From positions 16,954,241 to 17,018,240 of the forward strand of contig NC_083565.1 of the NCBI RefSeq assembly GCF_019925205.1: a DNA stretch of 64,000 nucleotides. The letters are read 5' to 3'. The stretch is from Metopolophium dirhodum (taxonomy: Eukaryota; Arthropoda; Insecta; Hemiptera; Aphididae). Numbering within the stretch: position 1 is the first letter of the stretch; every line of letters starts with the position of its first letter. Below are positions 39,301-49,951 of this stretch, in pieces. The notes beneath the pieces were generated by a model, which saw only the letters and a program-made list of their open reading frames with translations, did not search any database and had not been told where the DNA came from. Position numbers and translations under genes: made by a program.

Positions 39301-42300
39301 TCTTGTCTTGGCACAAATTTGGTTCCTTTTAAGGTTTGACCACGCAATAATACATGAGTCTTACCAATCTCAATACCACGTGTTGTAATAAACCTGTTTC
39401 ATAAATTAATATAAACAATTTTTATTTTATTTTATTTATTGACACTAATAATGTCATGAATCCTGATTATTGAGATTCAAGCTGAACAATAGGATATTTT
39501 TTTAATTTTTTTTAATTAAAACTGAACATTTTTTTTTAATTTCAAATGTTGAATCCAATGTTAAATTATAGAAAAAATAAAACATGATTCAAATAAATTT
39601 CATAATAAACTTTACAATATTCTAAGACCTAATAATTAATTATCTAATAAATAATAAATATAGTTTTTTATCAATCTTTATCAAACTGTGTTAGAACTCT
39701 GCTTAATAAATTTTGATTTATATAACCAAACTATAAGGTATTTGGTTCGGTTTAAGAATAAAAATCAAACAATTCAAAACACAATTAAATTAATATAAGT
39801 ATTAACTACTAACATCTTAGCGATTCCTTGGGCAAGCAGATTAAACTCTTGTACATCTGTTTCACTCATCTCTCGTATTATCAATTGTTCATCCTCATTA
39901 AATGATAATTTTACGGTTGTATTTGAAACAGCTGTAACCCTAATAAAGTTTAAAACTTATTAGTTTTTACAATATTCATAATTTAAAAAATAAAACTCAC
40001 TTAATTTCTTCAAGATGAGGCCAATTGACATAGAGTGTATTTCCAAGCAATTCCTTAGCAATGTGTTGTATACTTTCAATATCATTTTCATCTTTATTAT
40101 TAATTTTTATAATCATATTTTCACCCAAACTAGGTGATTGAAAAACTTTTACATTACGTCTTTGTAATTGTGCCTATTTTTTTAAAAATAAGTTATATTA
40201 GCTACAATTGTATTGAATTTGAATATTTATTTTAATTTACAGTATTTGGAATAAGATGAAGTGATGGAAATCCAACATGATAAACATCCATTTGTAAGCC
40301 TGGACATAAACCTTTAACTAGATCACCTATGTCAACAAAAATATCTTCACGGTGTATAGCTATTTTCTCGGCATGATTATCTTCAATTGATGGAAAATAT
40401 TTTGAAATTGAACCTGTACCTAAACATTAAACAATAATACATTTAACATGAAAAGAATATGTATATTAAATTTGATTCAATAAATATACATGCTGTAACA
40501 GGAAGTCCTGACAAATTAAATAACATTTGATATAAATATAAAATCAATTATTTTTTTACATGTTATTTATTGATGTGTGAGTACACGTAAATGTTAAATA
40601 AATTTTTATTTTTATTTATAATACCATTAAAAATTTTAAATCTAAATTAAATTTCAAAATTGCCAATTTGTAATTCTAGTTTTAAGAAAAATTTCTTTAA
40701 CAAAAATAAAATAAATTTTTAAAAAAACTAACTACATGACTTAAATAAATGTTTTTTCAATCAAAATTTGTCTAAAAAACAGATTTACTAATCGGCTATT
40801 TTTAATTGTTCAAAACAAATTTTTATCAGATTTATTTATTTTTTTATTTTCAGTATTAAAAATAAAAATAAAAAATGTTATAGTATGCATGTAGTGCATG
40901 TATATTATAAAAAATTTTTTTTTATTAAAATTGATTAGAATTAAATTATTTCATTCATCAGGCCTTCTTGTTACACCTAGTATATCATTCACATACCAAG
41001 ACTTTTCTTTGTGTATATAAAAAGATGCATCGGACCATGAGTATTTCTATTTTTCTCATCTGCTGTTAATTTATGCTCGACCATCTTCATAGACTTAATT
41101 AAAGTTTTCTAAATAAAGAAAAATTAATTTTTAATAAATTATTAACATAACTCATAATTGGTATATATTAAAATAAATTATGTTTACTTCATCAATAAAA
41201 GGGATTAATACAACAGCTTCCCATTCATGTTGTTTGCCATTAAGATCAGTTTCAAATTTTTCAGGATAATATAATCTTATTGGACTAGCTTCTTCGGTCA
41301 TTAAATCTTGAAAAGGTTTAGGTAATAATTCTTTGCTAAGTGATGGCAACACTGCCAACAGCTGTTCAAATGGTAAAAATGGTTGACCCAAGTCAAAGTC
41401 TATTTTAAGATTTTCAAAACCCTTAATGTCAGATATATATGGGGCATAATGATGTGGATAGTACCAAGCCCACGAGCAACAACCATTATAATAATAATTT
41501 AGATTCCATTGCAACGCCCTGATATATCCTTCAGCTTGTGAACGCATTACATCACTTAAATAAATAAATAATATTAACTTCTGTATACATTTAAGAGGAT
41601 GGTAGCATGGGTAGGCATGCATTTGTTGTCTCCGTCTTACAAACACACGACATACCAAATTTCCGTTTATTAATTTCAATAGAGTTGTTAGTTTTGATAA
41701 TAGAGTGAGTTGACCTATTATTAAACTTTTAAAGAACATTATCTGTGCTTTAGCGTCGGATTTTATTCAATATTTTAATTTTCAAGGAAGACATTTTAAT
41801 ACCTAAAAGTTTTATAATAGGTAAATTCACTCAAATATCAAAACTAACAGCACACTATTGAAACTAGAAAATTGCCTTGAAAATTTGCCAGGTTGTATGC
41901 GTGTAAGACGGAGACAACAAATGCATAGGTAGAGTCCTCCTAAATAAAAATTAAATGAATCTTACTCTGTAATAACATTGTAATCAAGTTTGTTTTTATA
42001 ATAATTTTCTTTATGCAAATTAAATTCAGCCATTATGGATTCATCTTCAGTTTCTTCATACTCATCTTCATCATCATCGTCACTTAATAGCTAACATCAT
42101 ATTTGATTAAAAATGTAATAATATAACTATAAATAAAACTAAGGAGTGAAAATGCTTACGATTCTATCTGTATCTTTAATTAATGCAGCTAATTCATCTT
42201 TGTATGCAGGATCATTATTAACCTAAAAATAATGTTTTTTAATTATTTAAACTATACAAGATATTATTAATTTCATAAATTTGATTATTAGTATAAAATA

Positions 42301-45300
42301 AACTAACTTTATTAGAAGTTGTAGTATTTGCAGTACGTTTCCCTTCTAAAAATTTTATATCAGCAAAAGTATCTCGGAATTGATCATAATCAAAATTGGC
42401 CAAAGTTTCCATAAATTTTTGAAACCGTTTTAGGTTTAATGTTCCTTGTTCATTCAAATAACCTGGAAAATTTTACTTATACTTTCGGTTCTAAAATATT
42501 CTAAAATATATTTTCAATAATAAAAATATATTAATTCTTATGCCCGTATGCATATTAAATTTGTCACATAAGACATGTTAAACTGTTTTATGTGACACAT
42601 AAATTGACTATGCATACAGCCATGAAAAATATGTCTATAATAAATAATATGACATACAGTGAATTATTTTATATATTTATTATATTAAATGAATGCATTC
42701 ATTGCTGTGTTCAAAATCTAAAATATTGAAAAAATTGTCAAGATTTATATTTTATAAGCATTTAAAATAGGTATGTCATAAATGCTAAATTCTTTTAAAC
42801 TTAACAAACATTTTTATTCTAACGCGAACTGCACCAAACTATTTATATTTCATATTATTAATCCCAAATTATTAGGCATTTGGTTCAGTTTGAATATTTA
42901 TAAGTAATTTCAGTTAATTATTGTTCTAAATTAAACTTTTTGCTATAAGTTTATTTGAATATTTAACAGTTTTTAACATATTTAATTGAAAGTTTTCAGT
43001 CCATGAGATTATAGTCTGTGCCAAACGTATGTACGGTGACCTAACCTACCATGAGGAGATCTAAACTGGTACCAAAAATTTATTTGAAGCGCTATACCTA
43101 AAGCTATACCAAGGAGGAATTCAGATAGACAAATCAATTACGGACCAAATCTTTATTTATAAAACAGTATAGCCAAAAAATTTTAAAGTACAATAAGGTG
43201 GTATATAGCACCATACATTGTTTAAAAAGGCATACGATTCAATACATAGACCAAGCCTATTAAATATATTGAATGAGTTCAATTTCCCAAAGAAACTAAT
43301 CAATCTCATTAAAGCCAACATGGACAATTCAGAGATAAAAATAAAAAAAGCAAGTTTTACATCTCAATTGTTTAAAGTAACTATTGGCCTGATACAAGGT
43401 GACACACTCTCTCAAACTCTTTTAATCTAGTACTGAAAAAAGTAGTTGGATAAATGAATATATCAGAACTCAAAGGCCAGGTTAGGTCAATCAAAGATAT
43501 AATTGCTGTTATATACAGACAATATTACTATCTTAGAAGACAATATGGAGATAATGAAGAAACATTGTAAGAAACTAATGGATGCTGCAAGTAAAGTCGG
43601 TCTCATAATAAATGACAAAAAAACAGAACACACGAAACTGACCAGAAAGGTTAAGATGTATCTATCAACATGGAGAGAGAATAGAAGTAGAAGGACATAT
43701 ATTCTACAGGTACCACAATTTAAGTACTTAGGTGTTCTTTTAACTCAAGAAATGAGTTAAAAGCAGAGATAGCAAGAATAATACAACTGTCAAACAAATG
43801 TTATTAGGGAGCTGGTACTCTTCTAAAATCCAGATTGATATCTATAAACCTAAAATTTAAAATGTATATGACATTAATAAGTCCTATCATCCTATTCGGA
43901 TCAGAAACATGGGCACTAAGAAAGACAGAGGAAGCCAGATTAGACTTTCTTTCAAAAAAGTACTAAGACTAAATTAAAAATATTGGTAGCCATTAGCAAA
44001 ACAATTAAAATTATAATTTAACTTAATTTGCCTTTGCCTTTTCTTTCCCAAGTATACAGGGTTGTCAACCCTTGTTCTATACTACCACAGGGTTCTGTTC
44101 CTCTTCTCCATTATATGCACCAGCTACTTTTGTGACATTTTTTATTCTAACTATTCATCTCTTAATTGGTACTCATCACCCTTTCCTTCTTTTCTAACAA
44201 TTAGAATTAATAAATATTCTAAAATATTATTAACAATTTAAAATCTTTTGTTTGTACAAGTTAGAGTGGTATAATGATTCTTTACTTAATACAAAAAACC
44301 AATATCAATTTTACTTAAAATAATAAATAATAATTCTTAACACAAAATAAAAAAAATGCTGACATATTGAATAAAATATGTATAAATAATTAATTGTTGA
44401 ATATAAGTACAACCTATTAATAAGGTTATAAATCTGTCAACTTTAACATAAATAAAATAATATTTTATAATACAAAATTACCTTCTACTTTAGGTAGAAT
44501 ATCCATATAAACTCTGTATAATATTGGCAAGGCTCCTTTGGAAATATGAAGATCAGGTAGATGTGGAATAAAATCATTACCAACTAGAAAACCCATCAAC
44601 ACCTTAAAATAACAGTAGTCAAAATTAGATGCTAACATTTATTTAGCTTATTTATTTTAAAATCGGAACAACCTTTTTTTAATATTAATTGTATTTTTAA
44701 CATTTCTCAGTATACATAAAACTGAAATTCAAATAGTGATATACTGATATATATGTCATTAAACTTATGTTCAAAGGATAATAATTCTTTATGATGGTTT
44801 TACTTAGGATATTAAATATAATGTCAAATTTAGTCTGATACGTATTAATATATTTAATACTAACAAACTCAAAACAAATTATGAAACGTTAATAATTAAA
44901 ATTATTTTAATATTAATAACTACCATTTTAAAATCAACTTAGCCCCCATATCTTTAAAAACCTAATAGCATAGACATATTCTTAGAACACAAAGTGTAAT
45001 AACTCAAAAACTACTTCCTTAAATTTAAATTTATATAGATACATTAAAATGTACAAAAGAATTTTGTGCTTAATAATTTACATTATAAAAGGATGATTCT
45101 GATTTAAATATAATGAGTTTACAATATCTTATAAATTAAATCTTAACGATTTTGGACTTAAAGCGCACTTTAAATAAATTTATTATTAAAGGATAAATAT
45201 GGGGCAGCATGCTTGGTGAATAGATGAGAAAATGAGAAAAAATGATTGGTGTTTAATAAAGATTTAGTTATATGTTATTCAATTTATAGTACAATGAATA

Positions 45301-46993
45301 CTTGTTATCAATTTAATATTGTTAGGAATATTTTGATGGAAAGTTAAAGTGGTTACCACCATAATATAATATAATAGGCCTATAAATCAATATACAACAT
45401 AATATACAAAATTTACCCAATCATCGATAATAGACTCCAAATCATATTCAAAAGGTAAAGTCTCTTTGAGTTCTTGAAATTCTAATCCAAGATAATCTCT
45501 CATTAATGATAAATGCAAAAGATAAAATTGTGTTTCATCCACAGATGTTTCTTTTTTAGTTTTACGTCCAAATTTGACCTATTACACAGTACAATGAATA
45601 TGGTATATATTAGTACATATTACATAATATTTATAACTAGGGCAGTGAAGTTGTTGCATTTGCATGTTTCATGTAAATGCTTATATTTATTGCTGAGTGA
45701 GATTAAAATATGTTTTGCTTAACTCTTAATTTAAACAAAAAAAAATTATATTGCAATAAATGCAACTTTAGCGACTTTTTAAATTTTACTGCAATTTTAA
45801 CTATTTTTCATAATTTTCATTTACATTTAAGATTATATAACTTAATATATATAATAAAAGCAAGTAAAGGTAGCAGTGAACAAATTTCTATACTAGTTGT
45901 AATACTTATTATTTTATTAATATTTCTATAGAGCAATTATCGCATTAAGCTCGCTAAGAAAACTTAAAAAAATCATTTGTTGTGTAATGCAAATAATGTG
46001 AGCAATATTCATATTTAATTTTTAAATTTATAAGTGCAATTTTTAATATTTTTTAATGCAATAATGCAACCAATTTAGTGAGTTTTTTAATGCAATAACT
46101 TCACTGCCCTAATTATAACTAAAATGTTTGTATTTTATAACTATTTATTTTTAAATTTAAAGAATTACCTCTTCCCTGAGCAATGAAAAGTACGGTTCAT
46201 GTGTACACAGTCCCAACATGATTAAATCTGCATCCAAACCATAGAGACAATGTCTTGTATGAGGATTATATCCAGGGCGAGACTTCATATATCTAATGTA
46301 ATCCATAATTTTATGTTCACCTTCACCAGGTACCTGATGTCCAGATAATATAACCTGAACCTTAGTCCATAATGGATCGTTGGACATTTTATCGGCAACA
46401 AAATATTCAAGCTCACTTTGCAAGCGTACCATAAATGGGGTACCTGGTGTAATACAATTAGAATCGAAGCGTTCCTCTGAAGGTAACGTTTCACCTCGAG
46501 AAATCGCTTCTTTTGTTTGTTCTGCTGCTGTATGGGCTGATCGAAAACGTCGGCCACGTTGTTGATTCATTTTTGCTCTAGGAGCAACTCCATCAATAGC
46601 CATGAAGAACAATTTTTGTGGTTGAATCATTTGGAATAATACCTAAAAACAAACAAAAAAAAACAATAAACTATAGTAGAGATATTATGACATGACTAGG
46701 TATATTAATTATTATTATTGAACCTCCAAATAGTGGAAAATATTTTTAACGATAGTCTCTTCTGTTATGCGAAAATGTGGATCATCGTCATTTGGATGCG
46801 AACAATTGTGAATAATACCATTCATATCTAAGTACAGATTATCAAACTCTGGGATCTGTAACATATCAAAAAGTCAATAGGTAGAAGTAGTTTATAATTA
46901 GTTTTAAGATATTAATACCTGATAGTCTTTAACAAGCTCACTGAGGCAAGGATAGCGCTCACTCATATAACGGAAAAACTTGGGTACACCCAT
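33304..46993 (-). CDS. XRN1: 5'-3' exoribonuclease 1 (XRN1 / Pacman)
   Basis: This enzyme processively degrades decapped, 5'-monophosphate mRNA in the cytoplasm and P-bodies. I rebuilt 31 exons with consistent GT-AG junctions and phases: 46919-46993, 46724-46855, 46169-46642, 45417-45578, 44482-44602, 42308-42462, 42160-42222, 41966-42090, 41188-41554, 40997-41108, 40241-40419, 40001-40173, 39814-39939, 39273-39393, 38935-39211, 38721-38872, 38482-38654, 38207-38399, 38028-38148, 37750-37964, 37600-37632, 36273-36359, 35514-35567, 35332-35400, 35195-35269, 34966-35127, 34378-34554, 33858-34309, 33679-33797, 33502-33614, 33304-33438. The product is 1663 aa, against ~1600-1700 in animals. The N-terminus MGVPKFFRYMSERYPCLSE is family-typical. 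Metal-binding acidic residues D35, D86, E176, E178, D206, D208 and D291 are all present, as is H41 of the 5'-end pocket. The CCSWAWYYPHHYAP segment (461-) and PFEQLLAVLP follow, then the PAZ/KOW/SH3-like regions to ~1170. The tail has a dsRBD-like segment (~1350-1410), a Gln/Pro-rich stretch (~1440-1540) and a basic C-terminus (KVKVAANF). Exon 14's junction was chosen by frame. Confidence 0.96.
34675..34878. repeat. Foldback element in XRN1 intron 26
   Basis: A 27-base arm at 34675-34701 (core GAAACTAAGTTTTAATG) is repeated in reverse complement at 34852-34878 with a few mismatches near the outer end. The ~150-base loop is AT-rich. No target duplication is evident. It lies wholly inside intron 26 (34555-34965) and does not disturb the exons. 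Confidence 0.65.
37140..37560. mobile_element. Diverged MITE copy in XRN1 intron 21
   Basis: The internal block 'aatattagagtgaattgaccaatgttaaac' near 37219 parallels the MITEs at 41588-41943 and 57165-57605. The right end contains 'gcatgtgttgt' and 'ttaggagg' words resembling their termini. The ends are badly degraded, so the boundaries are approximate. Confidence 0.45.
40489..40980. mobile_element. MITE copy 2 (GTAACAGGAAG family) filling XRN1 intron 10
   Basis: The left end is CATGCTGTAACAGGAAGTCCTGA and the right end is TCAGGCCTTCTTGTTACACCTAG, an inverted pair. It is flanked by TA on both sides (40487-40488 and 40981-40982). The same terminal family occurs at 21358-21742. The 492-bp element makes up most of the 577-bp intron (40420-40996). 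It is a non-coding, Tc1/mariner-like MITE by flank and termini. Confidence 0.8.
41588..41943. mobile_element. MITE constituting almost all of XRN1 intron 8
   Basis: The left arm contains GCATTTGTTGTCTCCGTCTTAC (41619-41640) and the right arm its exact reverse complement (41902-41923). Outer TTTAAGAGGA and TCCTCCTAAA segments complete the imperfect inverted ends. Intron 8 is 41555-41965, so only about 30 bases of it lie outside the element on each side. A second copy at about 57165-57605 shares both the terminal block and internal words. The target duplication is unclear. Confidence 0.8.
42546..42617. repeat. Near-perfect palindrome in XRN1 intron 5
   Basis: GTATGCATATTAAATTTGTC at the left folds back on the right part, which ends in ACTATGCATAC. 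The inner core pairs GTCACATAA with TTATGTGAC. It gives a hairpin of ~30 base pairs with a short loop. It could be a tiny MITE or a hairpin RNA precursor. No target duplication was seen. Confidence 0.6.
43190..43965 (+). mobile_element. Degenerate non-LTR retrotransposon reverse transcriptase relic in XRN1 intron 5
   Basis: Broken plus-strand frames read FKKAYDSIHRPSLLNILNEF, then GLIQGDTLSQTL (family GLRQGDSLSP). Next comes LLYTDNITILED, where the catalytic YADD-type motif has decayed to YTDN. KYLGVLL follows, then near the end SPIILFGSETWALRKTEEAR, a C-terminal hallmark of RTE/R4-like LINE proteins. At least two frame breaks or stops separate these blocks. It is a dead fragment, antisense to XRN1. 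Confidence 0.85.
45638..46111. mobile_element. hAT-type MITE in XRN1 intron 3
   Basis: The left terminus is TAGGGCAGTGAAGTT and the right is AACTTCACTGCCCTA, a perfect 15-base inverted pair. The flanking 8-mers are TTTATAAC (45630-45637) and ATTATAAC (46112-46119), seven of eight identical. The 474-bp interior is rich in 'tgcaataa' words and non-coding. It occupies most of intron 3 (45579-46168). Confidence 0.88.
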
Positions 46994-47776
46994 AGCGAAT
47001 AAAACTTTTTAAACGTAGGTAATTCAAAAACTCTTAATTGATTTAAAAATAAAAATATTAACTAATTTTTTTCGAAACTTATTGAATAAATAAAATTGAA
47101 ATGCTCAATGCTTATCGACTTTTTTAGTCTTGTTTTGCAAAAATATAAACATTAAACACTAAACAGTAGTAAAATACGAGTAGGACATAAATGTAGTACG
47201 CATGACGGTGAATTATTTTGTCATGATAAGTACACCATCAGTACATACAGTCGGAGTTGGACTACGGAGTACGGTCGTGGTAAGGACTCTGGAGTTCGGG
47301 ATAGGAGTCAACAGACAATTTTAGTTTAACCATACTATAGTACGGTGATAGAACCATTTGAACCATAGTTCAACTATACAAAGTGTAAACATAACCTTAA
47401 ATATTATTTCCAACTGATAACCATTTGATAATAACGATATTTTTTTTTTTGGAATTTTTAGTTTTGTTTTTTAATGGTTTTTGAAAGTTTTTATTTTTAA
47501 CTCTAGTTACAAATAATAAATATTTGTTTTGTTAACGAGATAAAATTTAATTTAATAATTTAAATCTATTAGTAATTTATCATCCAATAAAAAATGTAAT
47601 TTATAATTTATAATAGTTTTTAACGCATCTTAAATGGTTTAATGACCTTAGTAATACAATACTTTTTAAAAATAGTACTTGAAAAATTATCCATAAATGG
47701 ATACACCGTGAATGAAAAATAAAATAATTCATATAATTTCTCGTTTCTATTTAAATGAATATATATTATTTAAATT
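46994..47776. promoter_or_regulatory. Divergent intergenic region between XRN1 and rumi
   Basis: Only 783 bp separate the start codons of XRN1 (minus) and rumi (plus), so both promoters and 5' UTRs must lie here unless upstream non-coding exons exist. The stretch is AT-rich with one more complex block at about 47160-47340. I see no canonical TATA box at a convincing position. Confidence 0.6.
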
Positions 47777-49364
47777 ATGTACACTGTGTACATTGTTTTA
47801 TTTCATTTATTGAATGTTATTGTATGTCAACATAATCATGGCCATTCCGAAACAATGTATGACAAATGTGAGTATTAATTTGTTTTTAATAGTTTTATTT
47901 ATATTTGTTTAAAAATATAGGTTGGTTTCTTTTTAAATAACCATTCATTTATTATTAAATTACGGTTTTTGTACATTTATTCAGTATCCAACCAAATTAT
48001 TAGCAAAATTAACAAAGCTAAAAAAGAATACACTCCTTGTGAATCAAAGAATGGAACATGTTTTTTCCCAAACATCTTGAAAGATCTAGAGCCATTTAAA
48101 GATGGTATTACTCATGAAATGATAACTGCAGCAGCAGACAAGTAATGTACAACTGTCAATTAAATTTATAATTTTTATACTCAGTGATTATTATTATTTT
48201 TATTTCTAGAGGAACTCGTTATATGATTTTTAATCATGACTTATACAGAGAAACAAAGTGCATGTTTCCAGCCCGTTGTGAAGGTATTGAACATTTTTTA
48301 AGTAAAATTCAATTAAATACTCCAGACGTAGAGTTCATATTAAATACACGAGATTGGCCTCAAATAATAAAACATTATGGTGATCCTAAACCGGTTTTTT
48401 CTTTTAGCAAGGTGAGAGAACTAATTTTTTTATTATTTAATTGTTATAGGTCTTATAATTACTCGGTCAATTAATTTAATAAATTGATTAATATTATGTT
48501 TCCTAGACAGATGATTATGCTGATATAATGTATCCTGCTTGGTCTTTTTGGAGTGGAGGGCCAGCAATTAAACTGCATCCATCAGGACTTGGTCGATGGG
48601 ATTCTCTGAGAAAATCTATATTGAAACAATCAGAACAATGGCCATGGAAACATAAAATTTCGAAAGGGTTTTTTCGAGGTTCTAGAACTAGTGAACAACG
48701 CGATTCGCTCATACTTTTATCGAGAAATGAACCAGAACTAGTAGATGCAGCATATACAAAAAATCAAGCCTGGAAATCTGATAAGGTACACACAGTAAAA
48801 CAGTATCTATCTAATACCCCAATAATAATAATGATTTGATCATATATTGTACTTAATAACATTTAATATTTATAGGATACACTTTTTGCTCCACCAGCAG
48901 ATGAAATATCATTAGAAGACCATTGTCAATATAAATACTTGTTTAATTTCCGAGGTGTGGCAGCTAGTTTTCGTTTCAAACATCTTTTTTTATGTAAAAG
49001 TCTTGTTTTTCATGTTGGAGAAGAGTGGAAGGAGTTTTTCTATCAGTTTATGAAACCTTGGTATCATTATGTCCCAATAAATCCAAATGCATCCGAAAAA
49101 GATATTAAGTAATTTAGCGTATAAATATATAATTACAATTAATAATAATTTATTCTATCTCTTTATTTCAGAAATATTTTAACATTTTTCAAAGAGCATG
49201 ACGATTTAGCCAAAGAAATTTCAGAACGAGGTTATAGATTTATCAGAACCCATTTAAGAATGAAAGATATAACATGGTATTGGGAAACGGTGCTGCATGA
49301 ATATGCCAAATTATTGAAGTACAAACCAAAACTAGACAATGAACTTAACCCAGTAAATAGGTGA
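47777..49364 (+). CDS. rumi: Protein O-glucosyltransferase Rumi / POGLUT1
   Basis: This ER-lumenal enzyme transfers glucose (and in some species xylose) from UDP-sugar to Ser in CXSX(P/A)C of EGF repeats, notably in Notch. Six exons join in frame: 47777-47867, 47985-48141, 48210-48411, 48507-48785, 48876-49108 and 49172-49364, giving 384 aa against ~390 for the human protein. The start was chosen because it opens a signal peptide (MYTVYIVLFHLLNVIVCQ) in phase with exon 2; the nearby internal ATG at 'MYDK' would remove it. CAP10-type landmarks follow in order: PFKDGI, RYMIFNHDLYRETKCMFPARC, EFILNTRDWPQ (D131, the likely catalytic base by family analogy), YPAWSFWSGGPAI, GLGRWD, FFRGSRTSEQRDSLILLSR, AYTKNQAWKS, YKYLFNFRGVAASFRFKHLF, LVFHVGEEW and ERGYRFIRTHLRM. 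Oddity: the protein ends LDNELNPVNR, with no KDEL/KTEL-like retention signal. Confidence 0.95.
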
Positions 49365-49951
49365 TCTTCTACAGAGTATAGTGTTTTTAACTATATGAAC
49401 AAAATATATACCGTAACAATTTTGGAATTTTATAAAGACTGCTATATTTAACAAAATTGTATTTATTTTACAAATCACAAAAAAGTATTATTGATTTAAA
49501 TTTTAAAAAATATTTCATTAAAACCAGTTTATTATAATTTGTATTGCTATTTACTGTTTTGATAGTTATTGGAAAAAAGATTGAAGCGGCAGAGGCTCTT
49601 TCAGATTAGCGCCTATTTGGAAACTTTTATTATAAGAAAAATGGTGATAATAGTAAAAATAATAATAAATAGCATAATAATGAAACAAATTTATTTGGAA
49701 TTAAGTAATGACTATAAAAAATGTGGTACACTGGAACACAATTCACTAAACACAAGCAAGTTGTTGCTAAAGCATATATATCTTTATTCAAAATCTGAAC
49801 TAAGATTCTATATACAAAAATAAATAAATATATCATTTAAAAAATATATATATATATTTATATATATACATACAAAATTGTATTTAAGACATACAGAGTT
49901 AAATTTTTAGTGGCACGACAGATGAATATAAGTCATTTGGTAACTATGATT
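49365..49951. other. Convergent 3' UTR region of rumi and fray
   Basis: Only 587 bp separate the stop codons of the convergent genes. Plus-strand AATAAA hexamers for rumi occur at 49664-49669, 49819-49824 and 49823-49828. On the minus strand, an AATAAA for fray occurs at 49783-49788. If rumi uses the distal sites, the two transcripts overlap tail to tail. Short frames here are not supported as genes. Confidence 0.5.

Noticed and set aside
39801..39814. Alternative XRN1 exon 13 donor three to four bases downstream (TTA|GTAGTT)
   Set aside because: It would put exon 14 out of frame and hit a stop. The AT|GTTAGT donor at 39813-39812 keeps the frame.
49569..49836. Short frames between rumi and fray
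   Set aside because: Low-complexity frames inside the overlapping 3' UTR region with no domain.
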